Shown: positions 1-6,014 of the stretch, piece after piece
Layout of the letters: each line of letters starts with the position of its first letter
Numbering within the stretch: position 1 is the stretch's first letter
DNA from: CAZADA01 sp964568975
GTDB lineage: Bacteria; Pseudomonadota; Alphaproteobacteria; Caulobacterales; Maricaulaceae
Assembly: GCA_964568975.1 (NCBI GenBank)
Contig: CAZMSO010000050.1
Coordinates: 1-20,866 of the forward strand
Length of the DNA stretch: 20,866 nucleotides
Direction: 5' to 3'
Made by a program: the position numbers and the translations under genes
The notes under the pieces: model-generated
What the model was told of the DNA's origin: nothing
The model's database searches: none
Seen by the model: the letters and a program-made list of their open reading frames with translations, nothing else

Positions 1-524
1 TGGAGCGCACGCTGTCGGTGAAAATCCCGCCGGGCGTGGAGGACGGCACGCGCATTCGCCTCGCTGGGGAAGGCGATGCGGGCGCCCGCGGCGGCCCGCG
101 CGGCGACCTCTACATCTTCGTCAGCATCCGCCCTCATGAAATTTTCGAGCGCGACGGCGCGGATCTCTATTGCCGCGCACCCGTGCCGATGACGACCGCC
201 GCGCTTGGCGGGGAGATTGAAATCCCCACCATTGAGGGCGGACGGGTGAAAGTGCGCGCGCCGGAGGGTTCCCAGACCGGCCGTAAAGTGCGCTTGCGCG
301 GCAAAGGCATGACCCGCCTGCGCTCGGCCACCCATGGCGATATGTATGTGGAGCTGTTTGTGGAGACGCCGACGCGCCTTAACGCCCGCCAGAAAGAGTT
401 GCTGGAGGCGTTCGCGGCCGAAAGCGGCGAGGACTGCCACCCCGAACACAAAAGCTTTTTCGAGCGCGCGAAGCGCTTTTGGGACGGCATCGCCGGCGCT
501 GACGGCGAACGGCCCAACGCGTAA
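1..524 (+). CDS. dnaJ: DnaJ chaperone, C-terminal part (5' truncated by window edge)
   Basis: Hsp40 co-chaperone that delivers unfolded clients to DnaK and stimulates its ATPase in the cytoplasm. Only the C-terminal substrate-binding domains are present; the frame is open to the window edge (first full codon at base 3), so the J domain, Gly/Phe linker and zinc finger lie outside. Visible family signatures are VKIPPGVEDGTRIRLAGEG, then GDLYIFVSIRPHEIFERDG, the ALGGEIEIPTIEG stretch, and LRGKGMTRLRSATHGDMYVE. The tail after the dimerisation region is short and acidic/basic. The gene converges on the stress-protein gene, with about 100 bp between the two stops. CbpA-type J proteins share these domains, but the order and spacing fit DnaJ better. 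Without the N-terminus the DnaJ/CbpA distinction is likely rather than certain. Confidence 0.9.
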   Translation, partial: ERTLSVKIPPGVEDGTRIRLAGEGDAGARGGPRGDLYIFVSIRPHEIFERDGADLYCRAPVPMTTAALGGEIEIPTIEGGRVKVRAPEGSQTGRKVRLRGKGMTRLRSATHGDMYVELFVETPTRLNARQKELLEAFAAESGEDCHPEHKSFFERAKRFWDGIAGADGERPNA

Positions 525-543
525 GGCCGCTCCACGCCATTTT

Positions 544-560
544 GCAGCGCGCGCCGCTGC
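544..560. terminator. GC-rich hairpin between convergent genes
   Basis: A perfect 6-bp stem (GCAGCG / CGCTGC) with a CGCGC loop lies between the dnaJ stop and the convergent usp stop. It has no U-tract on either strand, so an intrinsic terminator role is only a position-based guess. Confidence 0.25.
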
Positions 561-626
561 GCCGTCGCGCTGCCAGCGGTAAGGGCGATCGCCGGCCTCG
601 CTCCAATCAGATCGTGCGCGCGCGCC

Positions 627-1460
627 TCAATGGGCCATGAACAGCGACGGCGCCTCCGCCTCCAGCAGCGTGCGCGTCACCCCACCGAACACCGCTTGGC
701 GCAAGCGTGTGTGACCGTAGGCGCCAGCGATCAGCAGCTCCACCCCCGCCGCCTCGGCGGCGGCCAACAGCTCGTCGCCCGGCGCGCCGCGGGCGTCGAA
801 TGTCGCGACTTCCGTGGACGGGCCGCGCCGCGCGATCCAGGCGGCCGCGAAGCTCGGATCCGCGCATGCGACGTCCTTCGGGCTGAGGCCCGCTTTTGCT
901 TGCAAGATCACCACATGCTCCGCGACGCCCACCAAATCGCGCGCCATTTTAAGCGAGCGCGCCGCTTCACGCGATCCGTCCCACGCCACGCCAAGGCGCT
1001 TCGGCGGGATCGGGCCGCGAGGGATGAGGACCGCGGCCCCGTCTTCAACGAGAAGCGTTTGAAACACGTCCGATAACGGGCCCACACCCCGCGCTGCGCC
1101 GGGCTCCACGATCGCAAACGGCGACAGCCGCGCCGGCGCAGAGCCATGCACCCGCGCGCCGCCATGCACGCGGTAGTGAAAGCCGTCACGATCCCCAGCC
1201 ATGGCGCGCGCGCGCGCCTCTGCGGCCTCCCGCTCCGCGCTCAACGCCTCGACTGCGCCAAGGCCAAGGCCCGCGACGCCGTCGCCTGACATCATCAACG
1301 CCGCTGCGTCGTCCGCACCGAGGAAAACGGCGTCAACCTCCACATGCAGCGCCGCCGCGAGCGCCACGGCCGCCTCAAACGCCGGCGCGTCGCCAGCTTG
1401 CCCGCTCAAGGGCAGATACAGCGTGTCGTGATCCGAGGACGGGGCGGGCGATTGGCTCAT
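627..1460 (-). CDS. Universal stress protein, UspA family
   Basis: A 277-residue cytoplasmic protein, long enough for two Usp-like folds, of which only the C-terminal one keeps clear motifs. Near the end it has the nucleotide-binding signature of ATP-binding Usp proteins, GAYGHTRLRQAVFGGVTRTLL (shown here as GxxGH...GG.T), followed by the usual hydrophobic last strand. The middle segment RLGVAWDGSREAARSLKMA is the typical first strand and helix of the second domain. The N-terminal half has the alternating beta/alpha pattern but no visible ATP motif, so it is probably a degenerate domain. The start ATG is the first in the frame; the next gene is divergent, leaving 120 bp for both promoters. 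The family is linked to stress survival, but the specific role cannot be read from sequence. Confidence 0.85.
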   Translation of the reverse strand: MSQSPAPSSDHDTLYLPLSGQAGDAPAFEAAVALAAALHVEVDAVFLGADDAAALMMSGDGVAGLGLGAVEALSAEREAAEARARAMAGDRDGFHYRVHGGARVHGSAPARLSPFAIVEPGAARGVGPLSDVFQTLLVEDGAAVLIPRGPIPPKRLGVAWDGSREAARSLKMARDLVGVAEHVVILQAKAGLSPKDVACADPSFAAAWIARRGPSTEVATFDARGAPGDELLAAAEAAGVELLIAGAYGHTRLRQAVFGGVTRTLLEAEAPSLFMAH

Positions 1461-1580
1461 GGCGCGCTCTCCAAAACCGTGTGTCGGGGGCGGGCCCGGC
1501 GCGACTTGATCTCATCGGCGTTCACGGCCAGCAAGAGGTGGTGACCATACCGCATTCCGCCGCCCCTGTGTGAGACGACA

Positions 1581-2309
1581 GTGAGCCGCACCAACCGCCA
1601 CCCGCAGAAAGCCCCCAGCGCCACGCCGCGTGAGCGCCGGGGCCGCGCCAAGCCGCCCGCGCCGCGCGCTTGGCAGCGCATGCTGTCTGGACGCCGGTTG
1701 GATCTGTTAGACCCTTCGCCGCTCGACATAGAGATTGAAGACATCGCCCACGGCCTGGCGCGCGTGGCGCGCTGGAACGGCCAAACCGCCGGCGATCACG
1801 CCTTCTCGGTCGCGGAACACTCCGTCGTCGTGGAGACGATTACAGCCGCCCTCGCCCCGGAGGCGACGCCGGCGGACCGATTAACAGCGCTGCTCCACGA
1901 CGCGCCGGAATACGTCATCGGCGACATGATCAGCCCGTTCAAAGCTGCGCTGGGCCTTGACTACCGCACTTTCGAGGAGCGGTTGGAACGCGCGATCCAC
2001 ATTCGCTTCGGACTGCCGGCGGTGCCGGCGGCGCACCTGCGCAAAGCGATTAAGCGCGCCGATCGCGCGTGCGCTTATTTCGAGGCGGTGCAAATCGCAG
2101 GCTTCGACGAGCAGGAGGCGGCGGGGTTTTTCGGCCGCCCGCCCCCCGGCCTTGAGATCGCCATCGCGCCATCGCCGGCGCACGCGGCTCAAGCGGCGTT
2201 TCTCACACGCTTCCGCGATTTGCTGGCGGCCATGGACGCCGGCCCCGACGACACAGCAACGCCCAACGGTCCTCTCGGGGAGGCGACGTCGCCGCCGCGC
2301 CGATCATGA
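1581..2309 (+). CDS. HD-domain phosphohydrolase, YfbR-like (putative 5'-nucleotidase)
   Basis: A 242-residue protein of the metal-dependent HD superfamily. The metal ligands are visible as H80 (SVAEHSV), H106-D107 (LLHDAPEY) and D161 (KRADRACAYFE), the spacing expected for YfbR-type nucleotidases acting on nucleoside monophosphates. The segment from about residue 30, WQRMLSGRRLDLLDPSPLD, is strongly conserved in alphaproteobacterial members. I chose GTG at 1581, although ATG at 1680 within that segment is possible and would lose conserved residues. Its stop overlaps the start of nadQ by ATGA, so the two are almost certainly cotranslated. That coupling to an NAD regulator suggests a pyridine- or adenine-nucleotide substrate, but this is inference. 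The Pro/Ala-rich C-terminal 40 residues look disordered. Confidence 0.85.
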   Translation: MSRTNRHPQKAPSATPRERRGRAKPPAPRAWQRMLSGRRLDLLDPSPLDIEIEDIAHGLARVARWNGQTAGDHAFSVAEHSVVVETITAALAPEATPADRLTALLHDAPEYVIGDMISPFKAALGLDYRTFEERLERAIHIRFGLPAVPAAHLRKAIKRADRACAYFEAVQIAGFDEQEAAGFFGRPPPGLEIAIAPSPAHAAQAAFLTRFRDLLAAMDAGPDDTATPNGPLGEATSPPRRS

Positions 2310-3337
2310 CAGCGCCGCGCGCCCCCACGACCGACCAGGCTGCGCCGCCGCCGGCGATCGTGATCGGCTTGTCGGCGGTGATCATCGCCGTCGTGGGCGA
2401 CCAAGCGCGCGTCCTGGTCGCGCGCGAACCGGTCCAGGCCCCGCCGGCTTTGCCCTTCGGTCCGTTCGATCCCGACGGCGACCGCACATTCGAAATCGCC
2501 CTACGCGCCTTTGTGCGCGAACAAACGGGCTTTGAACTGGGCTATGTGGAGCAGCTTTACACCTTCGGCGATCGCGGCCGCGACGCGCCGCGCGCGCGCA
2601 TGCCAGGCGCGGAGCGAGGTGCAGAGGCGCCCTCGCGGGTGATTTCAGTGAGTTATCTCGCCCTTGCGCCCGCCGCCCAAGAGACGGCGCTTGGCCGGTG
2701 GGCGGACTGGTATGCGTTTTTTCCGTGGGAGGATTGGCGCGCCGGCCGCCCGGATGTGTTGGACACGCTGATCCGACCGAAATTGCACGCCTGGGCCGAC
2801 GGTTCGGGCACTCAAGGCCGGCGGGCGGCGCGCTGGGCCCGGGCGCGCGAAGCCTTCGGCTTTGATGGCGCGCCGTGGAATGAGGAGCGCGTGCTCGACC
2901 GCTATGAGCTCTTGTATGAAGCGGCTTTGACGCCGGAGGCCGCCGTTGATCGCGGTGACGTCGCGCGCGCGCCAGCGACCCCAGACGCGCTAGGCCGTCA
3001 CATGGCTTCAGACCACCGCCGGATCCTCGCCACGGCCATTCAGCGCCTGCGCGGTAAAATCAAGTACCGTCCAGTCGTGTTCGAACTCACGCCGCCGCTC
3101 TTCACCCTCTCCACGCTCCAATGCGTGGTGGAGGCGATTTTAGGTTTGCGCTTGCACAAGCAGAACTTTCGGCGCGGCTTGATCAATGCGGGCCTGGTCG
3201 AAGGCGTGGGCGCAGTGGAGACCGCCACGGGCGGACGCCCCGCGGAATTGCACCGCTTTCGCCGCGAAGCCGCGTCGTCGCGACTCGACGGCCGCCAAGC
3301 TCTCGGCGTGTCGACGCCGCGCCTCAAGGAGACGTAA
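2306..3337 (+). CDS. nadQ: NadQ/NrtR-like repressor of NAD biosynthesis (Nudix-like plus winged helix)
   Basis: A 343-residue regulator of the alphaproteobacterial NadQ (COG4111) type, related to NrtR. Residues about 17-160 form a Nudix-like fold whose Nudix box is degenerate (only RAFVREQTGFELG near 68-78 resembles it), so it should sense a ligand rather than hydrolyse one. Residues about 251-319 are an NrtR-type winged helix: KIKYRPVVFELTPPLFTL, then LQCVVEAILGLRLHKQNFRR, ending with the wing GGRPAELHRFRR. Its ATG overlaps the HD gene stop. Just downstream, across a 306-bp gap, lie nadA and two palindromic sites that I take as its operators. NadQ-type proteins are known as repressors of nadABC in Alphaproteobacteria; the effector here cannot be read from sequence. 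Confidence 0.85.
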   Translation: MTAPRAPTTDQAAPPPAIVIGLSAVIIAVVGDQARVLVAREPVQAPPALPFGPFDPDGDRTFEIALRAFVREQTGFELGYVEQLYTFGDRGRDAPRARMPGAERGAEAPSRVISVSYLALAPAAQETALGRWADWYAFFPWEDWRAGRPDVLDTLIRPKLHAWADGSGTQGRRAARWARAREAFGFDGAPWNEERVLDRYELLYEAALTPEAAVDRGDVARAPATPDALGRHMASDHRRILATAIQRLRGKIKYRPVVFELTPPLFTLSTLQCVVEAILGLRLHKQNFRRGLINAGLVEGVGAVETATGGRPAELHRFRREAASSRLDGRQALGVSTPRLKET

Positions 3338-3345
3338 CGGCCGTC

Positions 3346-3386
3346 TTCACGACGTTGCGCCCCAGTTTCACGACGTTGCGCCCCAG
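3346..3386. repeat. Two perfect 20-bp direct repeats, 21-bp period
   Basis: TTCACGACGTTGCGCCCCAG occurs at 3346-3365 and again at 3367-3386 with one base between, starting 8 bp after the nadQ stop. The 21-bp period is two helical turns, so both copies face the same side of DNA. A looser third match (TCACGAC at 3407-3413, then GCGCCCCA at 3421-3428) follows. A further 11-bp palindrome CGTCTGAGACG lies at 3430-3440. Function unknown. Confidence 0.8.
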
Positions 3387-3460
3387 CGCGCACACGCGCT
3401 GGATCGTCACGACCACGCCCGCGCCCCAACGTCTGAGACGCCGCCCAAAGGGGGCCCCTG

Positions 3461-3478
3461 GCGCGCCCGCTAGCGCGC
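3461..3478. terminator. Possible stem-loop after nadQ
   Basis: GCGCGC at 3461-3466 pairs with GCGCGC at 3473-3478 around a 6-nt loop, just downstream of a GGGGCCCC palindrome. It may end the HD-nadQ transcript, but there is no U-tract. Confidence 0.25.
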
Positions 3479-3530
3479 TCGTGAACGCCGCTCTTTGGAA
3501 AACGCCTTGAATCCATCGCGGGGCGCCTTA

Positions 3531-3545
3531 TGCTCAGTCTCAGCA
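3531..3545. promoter_or_regulatory. Upstream NadQ operator (site 1)
   Basis: TGCTCA-GTC-TCAGCA, an inverted repeat with one mismatch to the perfect half-site TGAGCA. It is flanked by TTA on the left and AAA on the right, giving an A/T-rich rim in a very GC-rich region. It lies 19 bp upstream of the -35 box and its centre is 63 bp (six turns) from site 2. Assignment to NadQ is by neighbourhood and by the palindrome, not by binding data. Confidence 0.7.
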
Positions 3546-3564
3546 AAAGGGGTGGCGCAGCGCC

Positions 3565-3594
3565 TTGACCCTTTACAGGATGCGCACATCTAAT
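3565..3594 (+). promoter_or_regulatory. nadA promoter
   Basis: The -35 box TTGACC (3565-3570, five of six consensus) and the -10 box TCTAAT (3589-3594, five of six) are separated by 18 bp. Transcription would start near 3601, inside operator site 2. It is the only good sigma70-like pair seen in the 306-bp gap upstream of nadA. Confidence 0.65.
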
Positions 3595-3608
3595 GCTCAT
3601 AGTGAGCA
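3594..3608. promoter_or_regulatory. Downstream NadQ operator (site 2), perfect palindrome
   Basis: TGCTCA-TAG-TGAGCA is a perfect 6+3+6 palindrome flanked by AA and AAA. It shares the last base of the -10 box and covers the predicted start point, so a bound repressor would block open-complex formation. Confidence 0.75.
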
Positions 3609-3612
3609 AAAT

Positions 3613-3627
3613 GTAGCGACCCGCTAC
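3613..3627 (+). promoter_or_regulatory. Leader hairpin before the nadA ribosome-binding site
   Basis: GTAGCG-ACC-CGCTAC forms a perfect 6-bp stem with a 3-nt loop in the predicted 5' leader. It ends 5 nt before the Shine-Dalgarno GGGAGG at 3633-3638, which itself is 5 nt from the ATG at 3644. Confidence 0.4.
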
Positions 3628-3643
3628 GGACCGGGAGGCTCCC

Positions 3644-4795
3644 ATGGAGTTGGACATTGCGCGCGTGAATGATCGACCGCCGGCGGCCGACGACGAGCGC
3701 CATGGGGCGCGTCCGGCGACTGAGCCGGACCCGAGGCTCGCCTACACCGCAGACGTCGCGCGCGCGACCGATCACCTTTATGCGCGCGTCAAAGACGTGG
3801 TGCCGGAGGCGGAATGGCCGGTTCATGCGCCTGTGATCCACGCCATTAACACGCTGAAGGCCGAGCGCGACGCCGTCATCCTTGCGCACAATTACATGAC
3901 GCCGGAGATCTTCCACACTGTCGGCGATTATGTCGGCGACAGCCTTGGCCTGGCGCGCGAAGCCGCTGAGACGGACGCTTCCGTGATTGTCCAAGCGGGC
4001 GTGCACTTCATGGCGGAGACAGCGAAGATCCTTTCGCCCGACAAGACGGTGCTGATCCCCGACACCCGCGCGGGGTGCTCGCTGGCGGCCTCGATTACGG
4101 GCCGTGATGTGCGCTTGATTAAGGAGCGCTTCCCGGGCCTCCCCGTGGTGACGTATGTGAACACGACCGCGGACGTGAAGGCTGAAAGCGACATCACCTG
4201 CACCTCCTCCAACGCCGTGCAAATCGTGGAGCACATCGCCGCGGAGTTCGGCGTGCGCACAGTGATCATGATCCCTGATGAGTTCTTGGCGAAGAATGTG
4301 GCGGCGCAAACCGACATTGAAATCATCGCCTGGAGCGGCCGCTGCGAGGTGCATGAGCGCTTCACCGCTGAGGACATCACTGAAATCCGCGCGGCCAACC
4401 CGGGCGTTCTGGTCCTCGCTCATCCGGAATGCCCGCCGGACGTGCTTGGGGTGTCGGACTACGCCGGCTCTACGGCGGCCATGGCTGAGTATGTGAAGAC
4501 CAGCGGCGCGCGCCAGGTGGTGCTCATCACCGAATGCTCCATGTCGGACAATGTGGCGGTGGACAATCCGGGCGTGGAGTTCATCCGCCCGTGCAATCTC
4601 TGCCCCCACATGAAGCGGATCACGCTGCACAACATTTACGACGCCCTGCGCTTCAATCGCCATGACGTGCGCGTGCCGCACGACATCGCCGCGCGCGCCC
4701 GCGCGGCGATCCAGCGCATGCTGGACGCCCCGACACCGGCGCAACCCGCGCGGTTCGACCCGGCCGCGCCGGCTGTCGACGTTATGGTGATGTGA
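3644..4795 (+). CDS. nadA: Quinolinate synthase NadA
   Basis: A 383-residue [4Fe-4S] enzyme that condenses iminoaspartate (from NadB) with dihydroxyacetone phosphate to form quinolinate in the cytoplasm. The three cluster cysteines are C145 (RAGCSLA), C234 (SGRCEVHERF) and C320 (CNLCPHMK). Other family signatures are AHNYMTPEIFHTVGDYVGDS near 81-100 and GVHFMAETAKIL at 119-130. The length fits the longer NadA class; about 60 residues before the conserved core are Ala/Pro-rich. The start is supported by GGGAGG 5 nt upstream. It is the first gene after the operator-promoter region and heads the nad genes, with an unusual 298-bp gap before the next gene. An unrelated 458-residue open frame on the other strand is a codon-bias shadow. 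Confidence 0.97.
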   Translation: MELDIARVNDRPPAADDERHGARPATEPDPRLAYTADVARATDHLYARVKDVVPEAEWPVHAPVIHAINTLKAERDAVILAHNYMTPEIFHTVGDYVGDSLGLAREAAETDASVIVQAGVHFMAETAKILSPDKTVLIPDTRAGCSLAASITGRDVRLIKERFPGLPVVTYVNTTADVKAESDITCTSSNAVQIVEHIAAEFGVRTVIMIPDEFLAKNVAAQTDIEIIAWSGRCEVHERFTAEDITEIRAANPGVLVLAHPECPPDVLGVSDYAGSTAAMAEYVKTSGARQVVLITECSMSDNVAVDNPGVEFIRPCNLCPHMKRITLHNIYDALRFNRHDVRVPHDIAARARAAIQRMLDAPTPAQPARFDPAAPAVDVMVM

Positions 4796-4908
4796 AGCGC
4801 GCGGCGGAGGCTCTGACGCAGACGCCCGGACACTCTGCACAGTGGACGCGCGCAGCGAGGGCGGTACCATCGCAGAGAGCGGTCGCGCCGACGCCCCCCC
4901 CAGGCGGC

Positions 4909-5093
4909 GCGCGGACGCGCAGGCACCGAGGAGCCCACACTTAAAGCCCACCCCCGCACCGCCCATTCAGCTCTAGCGCNNNNNNNNNNCCAACTGTGGC
5001 GGCGGTCCGCTTGTTGGCTCCCTTCGCTGTGCGCGGCGGCCCCTATGCGCCCGCCCGTCGCCGCGCGGCCGCGCTGGCACGGAGGAGCCCACA
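4909..5093 (+). repeat. Imperfect direct repeat flanking the 10-N gap
   Basis: Bases 4909-4939 and 5063-5093 match at 28 of 31 positions, offset 154 bp, and both end in the ribosome-binding sequence GGAGCCCACA region (GAGGAGCCCACA). In the right copy this is followed by the ATG of the next gene; in the left copy by CTT, with scattered matches continuing. The left copy may be the decayed 5' end of another member of the downstream paralogue family. Apart from this, the 298-bp stretch 4796-5093 shows no gene. Confidence 0.65.
4980..4989. other. Assembly gap (10 N)
   Basis: Ten undetermined bases in the nadA-to-secreted-protein interval. The flanks do not overlap each other, so some real sequence is probably missing and the true length is unknown. 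Confidence 0.95.
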
Positions 5094-5555
5094 ATGATCG
5101 CCCGCCCACGCCGCGCCCTTGCGGCTCTTGCGCTCGCCGGCGCGGTCGCCGTCCCCGCCCTTGGCGAGGGGGGAGCCGCCGATGCGCCCGACATCACGGG
5201 GTGGTGGTCGTTTCGCACCGCGCCATTCGGCGATGCGTCCTGCGAACTGCGCGGGCGCATGGAAATCCAACCCGCCCCCGATGGCGACGGCTATGTGTGC
5301 GCCTTCGACACGGATCAGGTTTGCGTGGGTGATTTACTTTATGAATCAGAGCAATCATGCACCGCGCGCTTTCTCAACGGCGGACTCTTGATCACAAGCC
5401 AAGTGGATGCAGCCTATCCGGAAGAAATCGCTGAAAATTATTATCGGGACAATTTCGTCCTCGACACTCTGTCCCCCGAAGAAATGACGGGACGTCTGTC
5501 ATCATTATCGATTGTCCCGGTTCGATTTTGGCGTGAATCGGGAGCGATCTCATGA
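5094..5555 (+). CDS. Secreted protein of unknown function, paralogue A
   Basis: A 153-residue protein I do not recognise by function. It has a signal peptide: RPRR, then a hydrophobic Ala/Leu/Val core to about residue 22, with a likely cleavage near PALG. The mature part begins ITGWWSFRTAPFGDASCEL and has cysteines at 50, 69, 77 and 89, so disulfides are likely in the periplasm. The C-terminal motif NYYRDNFVL, then VPVRFWR, is shared with the next gene (NYWPDDFVL, APVRFTR), making them tandem paralogues. The beta-rich W..T..C...G.M pattern suggests a small barrel, but this is inference. The start is set by GGAGG 8 nt upstream. It overlaps the next gene by ATGA, so it appears to be part of the nad operon. 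Confidence 0.8.
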   Translation: MIARPRRALAALALAGAVAVPALGEGGAADAPDITGWWSFRTAPFGDASCELRGRMEIQPAPDGDGYVCAFDTDQVCVGDLLYESEQSCTARFLNGGLLITSQVDAAYPEEIAENYYRDNFVLDTLSPEEMTGRLSSLSIVPVRFWRESGAIS

Positions 5556-6007
5556 CAGCGCGCACAGTCATCGCCCTCGCCGCCCTTATGGCGCTGGCGT
5601 TCGCGGCCGCAGCCCAAGACGCCGATGGCGAGGGCGCGGCCATCGAAGGCGACTGGTCGTTTCAAACCGCCGTCTATGAAGGCGGCTGCCAAATGTCGGG
5701 CTCCATGACGGTCGCAGCCGGCGCGGTCGCGGGCATTTATGAGGGCGAGCTCTTCACGTTGGAGCGCTGTGAGTACTATCCCGATGATTTCCCAGGCTTT
5801 CGCACCGAGCAAAAAGTGCGGCTGTCGCGTCAAGGCGCTGACGTCGCGATCAAGGCCACGCTGGTGTCCGTGGAGCCTGATCTCGGTAATTATTGGCCGG
5901 ATGACTTTGTGCTGACGGTCAAACACAGCGCGCTCATGGAGGGTGAGCTGCGGTCGGCGGACATCGCGCCTGTGCGCTTCACCCGCGGCGACGCCGCGAC
6001 CTCCTGA
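5552..6007 (+). CDS. Secreted protein of unknown function, paralogue B
   Basis: A 151-residue protein with an N-terminal signal peptide (hydrophobic residues 6-21, likely cut after AFAAAA). The mature sequence GDWSFQTAVYEGGCQMSGSM aligns with paralogue A, as do NYWPDDFVL and IAPVRFTR near the end. Only two cysteines remain (46 and 73), one of which aligns with C50 of A, so a single disulfide is probable. The gene starts inside the stop of paralogue A (ATGA) and ends 7 bp before the chosen nadB start, so it is translated within the nad operon. No catalytic motif is visible. Its role beside NAD synthesis is unknown. Confidence 0.8.
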   Translation: MTARTVIALAALMALAFAAAAQDADGEGAAIEGDWSFQTAVYEGGCQMSGSMTVAAGAVAGIYEGELFTLERCEYYPDDFPGFRTEQKVRLSRQGADVAIKATLVSVEPDLGNYWPDDFVLTVKHSALMEGELRSADIAPVRFTRGDAATS

Positions 6008-6014
6008 CGCGATC

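Noticed and set aside
544..560. Hairpin after dnaJ as a firm terminator
   Set aside because: Good stem, but no U-tract on either strand, so only a low-confidence feature.
3590..4966. 458-residue open frame on the minus strand opposite nadA
   Set aside because: It is antisense to nadA in a GC-rich genome where such shadows are common; nadA has full catalytic motifs and this frame has none.
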